Shown: positions 1-8,702, counted from the stretch's first letter. The stretch: DNA of 64,000 nucleotides from CAVVSD01 sp963750895 (GCA_963750895.1 CAVVSD010000006.1:1178001-1242000); one strand, 5' to 3'. Made by a program: numbers and translations. Notes: generated by a model from the sequence alone, not told the origin.

Positions 1-165
1 CGTGATCGCCGCGGTGCCCTCGGCCTTCGCGGTGGTCGTGCCGGCGCTGCTGCTCCCCGAGCTGTCGTCGTCGTCGCCTCCACAGGCGACGAGGCCGAGC
101 GCGAGGGCCAACGCGGCGATTGCCGCGAGCGCGGTCCTGATGGTTCGTGTTCGTGTTCGTGTCAT
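1..165 (-). CDS. Glycine betaine/choline-type ABC transporter substrate-binding lipoprotein (N-terminal part only)
   Basis: Only the first 55 codons are inside the window; the gene runs off the left edge. The start has a run of Thr/Arg residues, a hydrophobic stretch, and a lipobox (LGLVAC) with Cys at residue 28, followed by Gly-Asp-rich linker sequence. This is a lipoprotein signal for a surface-anchored solute-binding protein. Its ATG overlaps the stop of the next upstream permease (ATGA), so it is the last gene of the importer operon. The osmolyte/quaternary-amine assignment comes from the neighbouring ATPase and permeases, not from this fragment. Confidence 0.75.
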   Translation of the reverse strand, partial: MTRTRTRTIRTALAAIAALALALGLVACGGDDDDSSGSSSAGTTTAKAEGTAAIT

Positions 166-929
166 GGGGTGGTCGAGACCCTCCTTCGGGGTGTTGCGAT
201 AAGCCTTCCGCGAGGTGTCCGTCCCGCCGACTGCATGCGCAGTCCGCGCGGGGTCACCGCGCGTTGTACGGCGGCGAGCGACACCTCGGTCAAGACGGCG
301 AGGAGCGCGACGAGGATCGCGCCGCCGAGGCGGCCCTCCTCGCCGTAGATGCTCGGGTTGATGATGGGATCGCCGAGGGTCACGACGCCCGCGAGCGGCG
401 CGATCGTGGCGGTGGCGACGACGTTGACGGCCGACGTCCGGATGCCGCCGAAGATGAGGCCGACCGCGAGCGGGAACTCGACGCGGCGCAGGATCTGCAG
501 GCCGGTCATGCCCATGCCGCGGGCGGCATCGACGGCGTCGGGATCGACCTCGCGCACGCCGACGTAGGCGTTCGTGAGGATCGGCGGGATCGCCAGCAGC
601 GTCAGCGCCAGCGCGACGTTGGCGAACCCGGCGCCGAGGAAGGCGAAGAACACGAACAGCAGCGCGATCGCCGGCACGGCGCGCCCGATGTTCGACACGC
701 TCACGGCGAGGAACGCGCCGCGCCGGGTGTGGCCGAGCCACAGGCCGATCGGGAGGGCGACCGCGCAGGCGAGCGCCATCGCGACGATGCAGAGCTTCAG
801 GTGCTCCCAGATGAGCGCGAGGTTGTTCGAGAGCCCGCCGACCTCGCCGCCGCCGCGGCCGGTCCGCGGCTGCACGATGAAGTCGAGCGCGTCCCCGAAC
901 GTCGAGAAGATGCTGGCCGTGACCGTCAT
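162..929 (-). CDS. ABC transporter permease (OpuC/ProW family), second permease
   Basis: A 255-residue integral membrane protein with the binding-protein-dependent transport fold. About five to six hydrophobic segments are visible, and the EAA-type loop reads DAARGMGMTGLQILRRVEFP near residues 140-160. It probably forms the translocation channel with the permease encoded just upstream, importing glycine betaine, choline or a related osmoprotectant. The ATG at 929 overlaps the stop of the preceding permease (ATGA), and its own stop overlaps the start of the lipoprotein gene, so all are translationally coupled. Upstream in-frame sequence reads through the neighbouring gene and was not used. Confidence 0.85.
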   Translation of the reverse strand: MTVTASIFSTFGDALDFIVQPRTGRGGGEVGGLSNNLALIWEHLKLCIVAMALACAVALPIGLWLGHTRRGAFLAVSVSNIGRAVPAIALLFVFFAFLGAGFANVALALTLLAIPPILTNAYVGVREVDPDAVDAARGMGMTGLQILRRVEFPLAVGLIFGGIRTSAVNVVATATIAPLAGVVTLGDPIINPSIYGEEGRLGGAILVALLAVLTEVSLAAVQRAVTPRGLRMQSAGRTPRGRLIATPRRRVSTTP

Positions 930-1633
930 GCGGCCCGCGTCCACGGCGTCATGGTGCGCTGGACGATCAGGATGATCGCGTCGAGCACCACCGCGAGCAG
1001 GACGCAGAGCCCGCCGGCGAAGACGACGTTCGTCTTGAACGCCTTCTGCGCCTCCAGGGGCTCGCCGAGTCCGCCCGCTCCGGCGAAGAACGCGAGCGCC
1101 GCGAGCCCGACGGTCGTCGTCGTCGCGATCCGCAGCCCCGCCATGATCGCCGGGAGCGCGAGCGGCAGCTCGACGCGCCACAGCAGCTGGCGCTCGGTCA
1201 GCCCCATGCCGCGGCCGGCGTCGCGCGCGTCCTCGGGGACGGAGTCCAGCCCGGCCAGCGTGTTGCGGAAGAGGATCAGCAGCGTGTAGCCGGTCAGGGC
1301 GATGATCGCCGTGAGGTTCCCGCGGCCCGTGATCGGCAGCAGCAGGAAGAACAGCGCGACGCTCGGCAGCGTGTAGAGGATCCCGGTGATGTTCGTGACC
1401 GGTCCGACGAGCCACCGGCGCCGGTGCGCCGTCACCGCGAGGACGAACGCGATCGCGAACCCGATGCCGACCGACACGACGACGAGGAACACGTGCTGCA
1501 GGAACGGCGTCGTGTAGCGGTCGATGTGGTCGAAGAACCACCCCGGGCAGAACCCGTTGTCCGTGACGCAGCTGTCCGTGCGCTCCCGGAAGAACCCGTT
1601 GTCGGACTGGGCGAGGAGCGCGGCGGAGATCAC
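926..1633 (-). CDS. ABC transporter permease (OpuC/ProW family), first permease
   Basis: A 235-residue membrane protein of the same permease family as its downstream neighbour, with the EAA loop DAGRGMGLTERQLLWRVELP. A hydrophilic N-terminal part of about 40 residues (with two Cys) precedes the first membrane segment. The GTG start at 1633 overlaps the stop of the ATPase gene (GTGA). The pair of permeases plus one ATPase and one lipoprotein matches the four-component Opu/Pro osmoprotectant importers. The exact substrate cannot be read from the sequence. Confidence 0.85.
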   Translation of the reverse strand: MISAALLAQSDNGFFRERTDSCVTDNGFCPGWFFDHIDRYTTPFLQHVFLVVVSVGIGFAIAFVLAVTAHRRRWLVGPVTNITGILYTLPSVALFFLLLPITGRGNLTAIIALTGYTLLILFRNTLAGLDSVPEDARDAGRGMGLTERQLLWRVELPLALPAIMAGLRIATTTTVGLAALAFFAGAGGLGEPLEAQKAFKTNVVFAGGLCVLLAVVLDAIILIVQRTMTPWTRAA

Positions 1634-2727
1634 GCGGACTCGCTCGACGCGCCGATCGCCTCCGGCGCGAGGAAGTCGTGGATGAGCTCGACGGAGAGGA
1701 TCCCGGCCAGGCGGCCGCCCTCGTCGACGACCGCGCCGTACTGGGTCTCGCTCAGCAGGAGATCGGACAGCGCGTCGCGCAGGATGTCGTCGCGGTCGAC
1801 CGTGAGGACGGGCGTCGACTGGCCGCCCTGCGGGTCGCGCCAGGCCTGCGGGCGCCGGTCGGCGTCCAGCTCGAGCTCGTAGGGGACCTCCTCCGGCGTC
1901 CAGAGGTTCACGTCGCGGACGCGCATGAGCGCGAGGCGCTTGAGGGCGCGGTCGGCGCCGACGAAGTCGCGCACGAAGTCGTTCGCCGGATGCATGAGCA
2001 GCTCCTCCGGCGGTCCGTACTGCTGCAGCTTGCCGCCGCGCTGCAGGATCGCGATGCGATCGCCCATCTTGATCGCCTCGTCGATGTCGTGGGTGACGAA
2101 GACGATCGTCTTGCGCACCCGCTCCTGGAGGCGCAGGAACTCGTTCTGGAGCCGCTCGCGGTTGATGGGGTCGATGGCGCCGAACGGCTCGTCCATGAGC
2201 ATCACGGGCGGATCGACGGCGAGGGCGCGAGCCACGCCGACGCGCTGGCGCTGGCCGCCGGACAGCTGCGCCGGGTAGCGCGCTGCCATGTCCTGGTCCA
2301 GGCCGGTGAGGTCGAGCAGCTCCCGCACGCGGTCCTCGCGCCGCGCGCGATCCCACCCGAGCAGCTCCGGGACGGTCGCGATGTTCTGCGCGATCGTGCG
2401 GTGCGGGAAGAGGCCGACCTGCTGGATGACGTAGCCGATGTCGCGCCGGAGGGCGGCGGGCTCACGCTCGCGCACCGACCGGCCGCCGAGCAGGATGTCG
2501 CCGTCGGTGATGTCGATCATGCGGTTGACCATCCGCATGGCGGTGGTCTTGCCGCACCCGGAGGGCCCGACGAGGACGCAGATGTCGCCGGCGGGGACCT
2601 CGAGGGAGAGCGCGTCCACCGCCGGTTCGGTGGCACCTGCGTAGCGCTTGGTCGCGGCGCGGAACTCGAGGGGCTCCGCGGGGGATGCGGACGGCCCCTC
2701 GGACTGGGCGGTGTCAGGTGCGGTCAC
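1630..2727 (-). CDS. Glycine betaine/proline-type ABC transporter ATP-binding protein with CBS region
   Basis: A 365-residue ABC ATPase. It has Walker A GPSGCGKTT near residues 54-62, a Q-loop (IQQVGLF), the signature LSGGQRQRVGVARAL at about 155-169, Walker B VMLMDEP at about 175, and the H-loop VTHD at about 211. The C-terminal 100 residues contain a CBS-like segment (PVLTVDRDDILRDALSDLLL, then YGAVVDEGGRLAGILS), typical of OpuCA/ProV, where CBS domains sense ionic strength. I chose the GTG at 2727 because longer in-frame starts would overlap gatD. It is the first gene of the importer operon. Confidence 0.88.
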   Translation of the reverse strand: MTAPDTAQSEGPSASPAEPLEFRAATKRYAGATEPAVDALSLEVPAGDICVLVGPSGCGKTTAMRMVNRMIDITDGDILLGGRSVREREPAALRRDIGYVIQQVGLFPHRTIAQNIATVPELLGWDRARREDRVRELLDLTGLDQDMAARYPAQLSGGQRQRVGVARALAVDPPVMLMDEPFGAIDPINRERLQNEFLRLQERVRKTIVFVTHDIDEAIKMGDRIAILQRGGKLQQYGPPEELLMHPANDFVRDFVGADRALKRLALMRVRDVNLWTPEEVPYELELDADRRPQAWRDPQGGQSTPVLTVDRDDILRDALSDLLLSETQYGAVVDEGGRLAGILSVELIHDFLAPEAIGASSESA

Positions 2728-2758
2728 AGAGGATCCCTGGGCGGGGGAGGGGGCGAGC

Positions 2759-3496
2759 TTATCGACCAGTACCCAGACCGGCCGCTCGGCGAGCCTCCGC
2801 ATGCGCCGCGTTCTCCAACGCGTCGTCGAGAGGCTCCGGCCGCGTGCCGGTGCAACGGGCGATGAGCCAGTCCGCGAACCACGCGTTCTTGGGCAGCAGC
2901 GGGCCGTGCAGGTACGTCCCGATCACGCCGTCGCGCACGACGCCCTCGAAGCCCGACTCCCCGGTGTTGCCGTGTCCGCGCAAGACCTTGCCCAGCGGGC
3001 GCTCGCCGGATCCGAGGTGGGTGCGCCCGCCGTGGTTCTCGAAACCGGCCAGGACGCGTGGGGCCCCGTCGAGCTCCACCTCGATGGCGACGTTGCCGAC
3101 GAGGCGGTGCGAGTCCACGCGGACGGTCCGCAGGTCGACGAGCCCGAGCCCCGGGATCTCCTCGTCGCCGAGCTCGTACGCGTGGCCGAGAAGCTGGAAG
3201 CCGCCGCAGATCCCCAGGACGAGCCCGCCGCCGTCCGCAGCGGCGTGCAGCGCGTCGCGCTTGGTCTCGACGAGGTCCTGCGCGCACAGCGCCTGGTCAC
3301 GATCCTGACCGCCGCCGAGGTAGAACAGGTCGTGGGCGGCCGGGTCGATCGGGTCGCCCAGCCCGGACGGCGTGAGCTCGAAGCCGATCCCGCGCCACTC
3401 GCAGCGCCGCTGCAGCATGAGCAGGTTGCCGCGGTCGGCGTAGATGTTCATGAGGTCGGGATACAGCGCGCAGACGCGCAGGACGCCGTCAGGCAT
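2759..3496 (-). CDS. gatD: Lipid II isoglutaminyl synthase, glutamine amidotransferase subunit GatD
   Basis: A 245-residue class I glutamine amidotransferase of the CobB/CobQ type. The nucleophile Cys97 is in GICGGFQLLG, and the catalytic His197 is in YLHGPLLPKN. GatD strips ammonia from glutamine and passes it to MurT, which amidates the alpha-carboxyl of D-Glu in the lipid II stem peptide. The MurT gene is in the same operon, with one methyltransferase gene between them. The ATG overlaps the methyltransferase stop by 8 bp. In Staphylococcus and Mycobacterium the murT and gatD genes are usually adjacent, so the inserted gene is a local variation. Confidence 0.9.
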   Translation of the reverse strand: MPDGVLRVCALYPDLMNIYADRGNLLMLQRRCEWRGIGFELTPSGLGDPIDPAAHDLFYLGGGQDRDQALCAQDLVETKRDALHAAADGGGLVLGICGGFQLLGHAYELGDEEIPGLGLVDLRTVRVDSHRLVGNVAIEVELDGAPRVLAGFENHGGRTHLGSGERPLGKVLRGHGNTGESGFEGVVRDGVIGTYLHGPLLPKNAWFADWLIARCTGTRPEPLDDALENAAHAEARRAAGLGTGR

Positions 3497-4220
3497 GCAG
3501 CATCACGACGGTGGAGGCGATGTAGTCGTCGGTGGCCGGGATGAGCAGCGGTCGCGCACGCTGCAGGCCGGCCTCGGCGCCCTCCGCCTCGAGCGTCGCC
3601 GGGGGCAGGTGGTCGAGGTGGATGACGTCCTGCTCGACGGTGCGCGTGCCGTCGGCCTGCACCGCCTCGCGCTCGCGCACGAGGGCGACCCTGTGGCCCT
3701 CGTCGCGGATCGCCAGCGGGCGGCTGACGAGCCACACCTCGCCGGACTCGCCGAAGTCCGGCGCCGGGGGGTCGACCTCGCTGGAGTCGAAGCCCTCGAG
3801 CGGGTATGCGATGGCGGACGCGAGGACGCCGCCGGGCAGCAGGTGCTCGCGGGCGGCGCGCAGGAAGGCCGCCCGCCCCTCCGGGCCGTCGAGCAGCTGG
3901 ACGGTCTGCATCGGAGCGATGATGAGTCCGAACCTGCGGCCCAGGTCCAGCGTGCGCGCGTCGCCCACCGCGGTCTCGACCGGGAGCCCCTTCGCGCGGT
4001 GCTCGAGCGCGCGCAGCAGCACCTCCTCGGTGTCGAACGCGACGACCGGATACCCCAGCTCCGCCAGGTGCAGCGCGACGCGCCCCGTGCCCGCGCCGAC
4101 GTCGAGCACCGGCTCGGAGCCCGCGTGCGCGGCGGCGAGCGCGTGCCAGACGTCGAGGTCGACGTCGTAGGCGCCGTTCTCGACGTCGTGCCAGGCGATC
4201 ATCGCCTCCTCGGGGGTCAT
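3489..4220 (-). CDS. Class I SAM-dependent methyltransferase between murT and gatD
   Basis: A 243-residue protein with the SAM-binding motif VLDVGAGTGRVALHLA near residues 38-53 and acidic motif II VVAFDTEEVLL about 20 residues later, followed by a beta-rich C-terminal half. It resembles class I methyltransferases; the substrate is unknown. Its ATG overlaps the murT stop (ATGA), and its stop lies inside the start of gatD, so it is strictly co-translated with the two subunits of the peptidoglycan amidation complex. This raises, but does not prove, a role in cell-envelope precursor modification. Confidence 0.8.
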   Translation of the reverse strand: MTPEEAMIAWHDVENGAYDVDLDVWHALAAAHAGSEPVLDVGAGTGRVALHLAELGYPVVAFDTEEVLLRALEHRAKGLPVETAVGDARTLDLGRRFGLIIAPMQTVQLLDGPEGRAAFLRAAREHLLPGGVLASAIAYPLEGFDSSEVDPPAPDFGESGEVWLVSRPLAIRDEGHRVALVREREAVQADGTRTVEQDVIHLDHLPPATLEAEGAEAGLQRARPLLIPATDDYIASTVVMLHA

Positions 4221-5563
4221 ACGAAGGACCCCCGGGTGACGCCGCGACGCGTGAGCAGCGCGCGCAGCTCGAGCATGGCGGTGTAGGTCGGGAGGGCGAC
4301 GAGGCGGCCCTCGCCCGATGCGGCGGCCTCGTCGAGCGCGCGATCCAGGGCGGGCTGGACGGCGATGCGGTCGGGCGGCACGCCCGCGTACTTCAGGCGC
4401 AGCGCGAGCTCCGCCGCGCGGGTGCCGCTGCAGGTCGCGCGGCGCACGCGCGGTGCGAGGACCTCGAAGTCGGCGTCCCAGACCCAGGAGACGTCCTTCC
4501 CGTCCGCGGTGCGGTCGTTGAGGATGCCCAGCAGGTCGTGCTCGCCGGGGTCCAGGGTCAGCGTCCGCAGGACCTCGTTGGCGCCCGCCGGGTTCTTCAC
4601 GAGCAGGAGCGTCAGCTCGCGGTCGCCGAGGCGCAGCGTCTCCGCCCGGCCGAAGGCCGCCTCGACCGCCTCCAGGCCGGCCGCGACGTCCGCCAGCGGG
4701 GCGCCGAGGGTCAGCGCGAGGCCGGCCGCGGCGAGCGCGTTGTAGACGTTGTAGAGGCCGGGCAGCGGGATGCGGACGTCGACCGTCCCCTGCGGCGTGC
4801 GCAGCGTGACGTCGGCGCCGCGGGTGCCGTCGAGGACGACCCGTGTCGCGGCGACCGCGAGATCCGGTCTGCTCGCGTGGCAGTTCGGGCAGTGGTAGCG
4901 GCCGAGGTGACCGAGGTAGACGGCGTCGTAGACGTACGGGGCGCCGCACCGGCGGCAGTGCTTGGAGTCCGACGCGTGCGCCATGCCCTCCAGCGCGACG
5001 CTGTCGTCGTCGACGCCGAAGTACAGGACGCCGTCGCGGTCGCGGCCGAGGTCGGCGACGAGCGGATCGTCCGCGTTGAGCACGAGCGCGGTCCCCGGGA
5101 ACCCGGCGACGACCGCGGCCCACCGGTCGGCGATCGTCTCGAGCTCGCCGTAGCGGTCGAGCTGGTCGCGGAAGAGGTTGGCCAGCAGCATCGCCCGGGG
5201 GCGCAGCTCGGGGACGACGCGGTCGAGCCAGAACTCGTCGACCTCGAAGAGGCCCTGGTCGCCCTCCGCGTCCATGAGCGCGGTCGCCACGCCGCCGGCC
5301 ATGTTCGCCCCGGCGCGGTTGTGGACGAGCCGCACGCCGCCGCGGCCCAGGATCGAGGCGACCATCGCGGCCGTCGTCGTCTTCCCGTTCGTCGCGCTGA
5401 TGATCGAGCTGCCGCCGGGCAGGCGCGCGGACAGCTCGCCGATCGCGTGCGGCTCCATGCGCAGGAGCAGCCGGCCGGGCAGCGACGTGCCGCCGCGCCC
5501 GGCGCGCCGGGACAGCACGCCGACGCCGCGGGCGGCGGCGACCTTGACTCCGAGCAGCGTCAT
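4217..5563 (-). CDS. murT: Lipid II isoglutaminyl synthase, Mur-ligase subunit MurT
   Basis: A 448-residue Mur ligase homolog. The P-loop SATNGKTTT is at residues 56-64, followed by the central ATPase domain. A Cys4 zinc ribbon (CRRC at 203-206, CPNC at 225-228) is inserted in that domain, a hallmark of MurT. The C-terminal part matches the MurT-type domain (NPAGANEVLRTL; ILNDRTADGKDVSWVWD). MurT activates the D-Glu carboxylate of lipid II and accepts ammonia from GatD. The ATG at 5563 overlaps the stop of the lipid kinase gene (ATGA). Confidence 0.93.
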   Translation of the reverse strand: MTLLGVKVAAARGVGVLSRRAGRGGTSLPGRLLLRMEPHAIGELSARLPGGSSIISATNGKTTTAAMVASILGRGGVRLVHNRAGANMAGGVATALMDAEGDQGLFEVDEFWLDRVVPELRPRAMLLANLFRDQLDRYGELETIADRWAAVVAGFPGTALVLNADDPLVADLGRDRDGVLYFGVDDDSVALEGMAHASDSKHCRRCGAPYVYDAVYLGHLGRYHCPNCHASRPDLAVAATRVVLDGTRGADVTLRTPQGTVDVRIPLPGLYNVYNALAAAGLALTLGAPLADVAAGLEAVEAAFGRAETLRLGDRELTLLLVKNPAGANEVLRTLTLDPGEHDLLGILNDRTADGKDVSWVWDADFEVLAPRVRRATCSGTRAAELALRLKYAGVPPDRIAVQPALDRALDEAAASGEGRLVALPTYTAMLELRALLTRRGVTRGSFV

Positions 5564-6435
5564 GGGGCCAGGACGCGGAGGGCCCTGGGCACGGCGCGGA
5601 TCGTCGCCGGGGTCATCCCGACCGGATCCCCGTCGGCGTAGATGCGGAACGGCCGTCCGGCGTCGACGTGGACCTCGCGCGCCTGCACGAGCTCGACGGC
5701 CGGGTCGCGCAGGTGGGTGCCGCGGAAGACGCGCACCAGGCCGCGCAGGAACCGCCACTTCGGGAGGTCGCCGTAGGAGACGATCTCGATGAGGCCGTCG
5801 GCGATGTCCGCGTCCGGCGCGAGATGCATCCCGCCGCCGTAGACGCCGGAGTTGCACGCGGCGACGGAGTAGCCGTCGAACCGGCGCGGCTCGCCGCCGT
5901 CGACGGCGAGCTGCAGGGGGACCGCCTTCCACGCGGCCAGCGCGCGCAGCGTCGCGTACAGGTAGACGGCCTGGCCGTTGAGGCGGGTCGTGGCGTTCGC
6001 GATGTCCTGCACCTCGGTGTCGATGCCGAAGCTCGCGATGCCGAGGAACGTCCGGCCGTCGACCTCCGCCACGTCGACGGTGCGCTCGTCGCCGCGCGCG
6101 AGGATCGCGCACGCCTCGCGGGCGTCGAGCGGGATGCCCAGCTTGCGGGCGAAGTCGTTGCCGCGCCCCCCGGGGAGCAGGCCGAGCGTGCCCTGGCTTC
6201 CGCGCAGCGCGTGCGCGACCGCGCCGGCGAGACCGTCGCCGCCGTAGCTCACGGCGACGTCACCGGCCTGGACCGCGCCGCGGGCGAGCGCCTGCGCGTG
6301 CTCGATGCCGGTCGTCTGCTGGACCGTGAACTCGACGCCGTGGCCGCGCAGCGCCTCCTCGACGGCCGGCAGCTCCGCCAGCGTCCGGCCACCGCCGGCG
6401 TTCGGGTTCACGATGAGGCGCAGGCGACGCGGCAC
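5560..6435 (-). CDS. Diacylglycerol kinase-like lipid kinase (DagK/LCB5 family)
   Basis: A 291-residue protein of the diacylglycerol/sphingosine kinase family. It has an N-terminal phosphate-binding loop NPNAGGGRT, the GGDG motif (YGGDGLAGAVAHAL, where the usual Thr after GGDG is Leu), LLPGGRGNDFARKL, and a beta-sandwich C-terminal half. It probably phosphorylates diacylglycerol or another lipid alcohol, recycling lipid made during envelope synthesis, which fits its place directly upstream of murT. I chose the GTG at 6435 because it gives the usual family N-terminus. The start of this gene lies inside the 3' end of the overlapping HAD reading frame. Confidence 0.85.
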   Translation of the reverse strand: MPRRLRLIVNPNAGGGRTLAELPAVEEALRGHGVEFTVQQTTGIEHAQALARGAVQAGDVAVSYGGDGLAGAVAHALRGSQGTLGLLPGGRGNDFARKLGIPLDAREACAILARGDERTVDVAEVDGRTFLGIASFGIDTEVQDIANATTRLNGQAVYLYATLRALAAWKAVPLQLAVDGGEPRRFDGYSVAACNSGVYGGGMHLAPDADIADGLIEIVSYGDLPKWRFLRGLVRVFRGTHLRDPAVELVQAREVHVDAGRPFRIYADGDPVGMTPATIRAVPRALRVLAP

Positions 6436-7402
6436 GGACCGGGCAGATGTGACCCCCCGACCTCGCGCCCGCCTGCACGCGTCCCGCGGCGCCGGATCGC
6501 CACCCGCCCGACCGGCCCGTGACGCTGTCACTGATGCCGGTCCGGCGTGCGGCGCCCGGCATCCACGGGCGGCGCGCATCCGGGCGCGACGACCGAGGTC
6601 GATCATCGATGAGTACGAGGTCGGCCAGGCTCTCGCGCACGGCGATCGCGCCCTCGGCACGGTGCGCCTGCAGCGGGGTCGTCGCACCGGTGAGCACCAG
6701 CGCGCCGTCGATTCCCGCGTTCGCAGCGGCCGCCAGGTCGGTCTCCACGCGGTCGCCGACGAACAGCGCGCGCCCTGGCCCGAGCCGGTCCAGCGCGGCG
6801 TGCACGATGGCGGGAGACGGCTTGCCGACGTTCTCCGCGACGACGCCGGCCGCCGTCTCCACCGCAGCCACGACGGCGCCGGTCCCGGGCCAGGACCCGT
6901 CGGGCATGGGGAAGAAGGGGTCGCGCCCCGCGGCCACCAGCGTGGCGCCCCGCATCGCCGCCTGGGCGGCCTCGCGCAGCTCGGCGTAGTCGAAGCCGTC
7001 GTGCGCGCCGACGACGACGACCTCCGCGCGGGAGGCGAACGCCGTGTCGTTGACGATCCGCAGCCCCGCCTGCTCGACGTGGCGGTGCAGCGACGGCGAG
7101 CCGATCACGACGGCCGCCGCCCGGTCGTGGCCGTAGCGCTCGGCGAGGTGGAACTGCAGCGCCCCGCCGACCGTGACGACCTCCTCGACGGAGGCCTGGA
7201 ACCCCAGTCGCCAGAGCTTGCGCACCTGCTCCTCGGCGCTGTGGCGCCCGTCGTTGGTGACGAACGCGATGCCCTTGCCCGCGACGCGCAGCGCGGTGAG
7301 CGCGTCGGTCGCCCGGTCGGTCGGCTCGTCGCCGACCCAGAGGCACCCGTCCAGATCGAGCAGGAGGTGGTCGTAGCTGCCGGCGAGCGGTGTGAGCGGC
7401 AC
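6260..7402 (-). CDS. HAD-superfamily class IIA (NagD-like) phosphatase with long C-terminal extension
   Basis: The HAD phosphatase core occupies roughly residues 10-268. It has the nucleophile motif LLLDLDGCLW (Asp16, Asp18), motif II VTNDGR, the class IIA cap, the motif III Lys in GKPSP, and motif IV VGDRVETD. Substrates of this family are sugar or nucleotide monophosphates; the one here is unknown. The frame then runs another ~110 low-complexity residues and ends 176 bp inside the downstream lipid-kinase gene. Family members normally stop near residue 270, so the extension may come from a lost stop or a base indel near 6600. Confidence 0.8.
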   Translation of the reverse strand: MPLTPLAGSYDHLLLDLDGCLWVGDEPTDRATDALTALRVAGKGIAFVTNDGRHSAEEQVRKLWRLGFQASVEEVVTVGGALQFHLAERYGHDRAAAVVIGSPSLHRHVEQAGLRIVNDTAFASRAEVVVVGAHDGFDYAELREAAQAAMRGATLVAAGRDPFFPMPDGSWPGTGAVVAAVETAAGVVAENVGKPSPAIVHAALDRLGPGRALFVGDRVETDLAAAANAGIDGALVLTGATTPLQAHRAEGAIAVRESLADLVLIDDRPRSSRPDARRPWMPGAARRTGISDSVTGRSGGWRSGAAGRVQAGARSGGHICPVRAASPAPHREPERRRWPDAGGAAGRRGGAARPRRRVHGPADDRHRARAGARPRRGPGR

Positions 7403-7418
7403 GGCCGCCGCCCGTGCG

Positions 7419-8036
7419 CTACCCGCCGCCGCGAGCGGCTGAGGCCTTCGCCCTCGCCGCCTTCTGACGGCGTCTGCCGAGCAGCGCCATCACCCCGAGC
7501 ACGATCAGGAGGATCACGAGGCCGAGGAGGAACGCGCCGGGCGTCGAGATCCCGCCGAAGGGCAGCGTGACGAGCTTCGCCAGGCCGAACCCGATCGCGA
7601 GGAGCACGACGACGATCGCGACGATGATCGCGATGCCGCGGACGCGCCGGACGATGCCGGTGCCCGCCGGCGGCGCGACGAGGCCCATGAAGCGCAGGAG
7701 GAAGAGCTGGCGGCCCGTCGGGGCCTCCTGACCGAGGCGCTCGACCGCGACCTTCAGGTCGTCGGCGCGGCGCTCGGCGAGGGCGAGCGAAGCGTCGGCC
7801 ATGCGGCGCAGCTGCATCCGCTCCTGCGGGCGGGCGGCGGCGATCGCCTTCTGGAAGTGCTCCCGGGAAGCCTTCGCGTCGTAGCGCTCGGCCGCACGTG
7901 CGCCGAGCAGCGCCTGGGCCGCGGAGCGGTAGCGCGTCTCCGCCAGAAGCTCCTCGTCGGAGCGGGTCTCGAGGCGCTGCATCGCGGCGAGCGCGCTCTT
8001 CTGCTCGACGCGGACCTGTCGCTGCTTGGGTGGCAC
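7419..8036 (-). CDS. Membrane protein of unknown function with helical N-terminal domain
   Basis: A 205-residue protein I do not recognise. The first ~125 residues are charged and Ala/Arg/Leu-rich (QRLETRSDEELLAETRYRSA and similar), predicted alpha-helical. Two strong membrane segments follow, around residues 133-158 and 168-190, with a basic Arg/Lys/Ala-rich tail. The GTG at 8036 was chosen because upstream in-frame codons overlap the neighbouring zinc-ribbon gene and are low in coding character. It sits 16 bp upstream of the HAD gene and could be co-transcribed with it. Confidence 0.65.
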   Translation of the reverse strand: MPPKQRQVRVEQKSALAAMQRLETRSDEELLAETRYRSAAQALLGARAAERYDAKASREHFQKAIAAARPQERMQLRRMADASLALAERRADDLKVAVERLGQEAPTGRQLFLLRFMGLVAPPAGTGIVRRVRGIAIIVAIVVVLLAIGFGLAKLVTLPFGGISTPGAFLLGLVILLIVLGVMALLGRRRQKAARAKASAARGGG

Positions 8037-8046
8037 GCCCGGGAGT

Positions 8047-8424
8047 CTAGATGGGAGCCGTCCCAAAATCCTCCGGGAGGATCGCGTCGGCGGCGAGCGC
8101 CGCCGCGAACGCCTCGAAGTCCGCGTTCGCGTTCTCGTACGCGAGCTCCTCGAGCGTGCGCACCAGGGCGCGCGTGCCGGCGTCCAGGCCGATGTCGAAG
8201 CGCTCGAGCGCCTCGTCGTCGTAGACCTCCGTGCCGACCCAGTCGCAGTTGGGGCAGTGCAGCGAGACCGAGAAATGCCAGGCGTCGATCTCGACCGCGT
8301 CAACGGGGACGATGAACGGCGCGTGGCAGGTGGGGCAGACGTGCGGCCCCTCGGCGTCCGTGCCGAGGGCCCGCGGCGACTGCAGTGCCTCGTGGAGGCG
8401 TGCGCTGAGTGCCGTGCTTCTCAT
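8047..8424 (-). CDS. Small zinc-ribbon protein
   Basis: A 125-residue soluble protein. Two CxxC pairs, CPTC near residue 30 and CPNC about 30 residues later (LHCPNCDWVG), should bind one zinc as a ribbon. The C-terminal half is acidic and helical (ELAYENANADFEAFAAALAA). No enzymatic motif is visible. It is followed 11 bp later by the two-TM membrane protein gene on the same strand, so the two may be one unit. The function is unknown. Confidence 0.65.
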   Translation of the reverse strand: MRSTALSARLHEALQSPRALGTDAEGPHVCPTCHAPFIVPVDAVEIDAWHFSVSLHCPNCDWVGTEVYDDEALERFDIGLDAGTRALVRTLEELAYENANADFEAFAAALAADAILPEDFGTAPI

Positions 8425-8702
8425 GACGGTCGCAGCGTTATTGGGATCGGGTTGCGGAAGGGTGGCTATACGTCCAGCCCACTGCACGCCGCAGCGAGGC
8501 GGTGTCGACACCGCGGATCTCCAGGACCTTGCGTGCCGGCGCCGTGCACGACCGACGGCGGACTTCGGAACGCCCGCCGCACGGGCCACGAGGCGCACAC
8601 GCGGCGTTCGCCTGCCGTAGACCGGCGGGGCCGTGCGCACCACGGCGCCTGCGCGCTCGCCGAGCGCGGGACCCGGACGCGAGCGCGCGACCGGCGCCAC
8701 GG
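8425..8702. other. Intergenic stretch, nothing recognised
   Basis: These 278 bases separate the start of the zinc-ribbon gene (minus) from the 3' end of uppP (minus). No reading frame gives a recognisable protein, and no strong hairpin or tandem repeat stands out. The upstream part should carry the promoter of the zinc-ribbon gene, but I cannot point to a convincing pair of promoter boxes. Confidence 0.4.
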
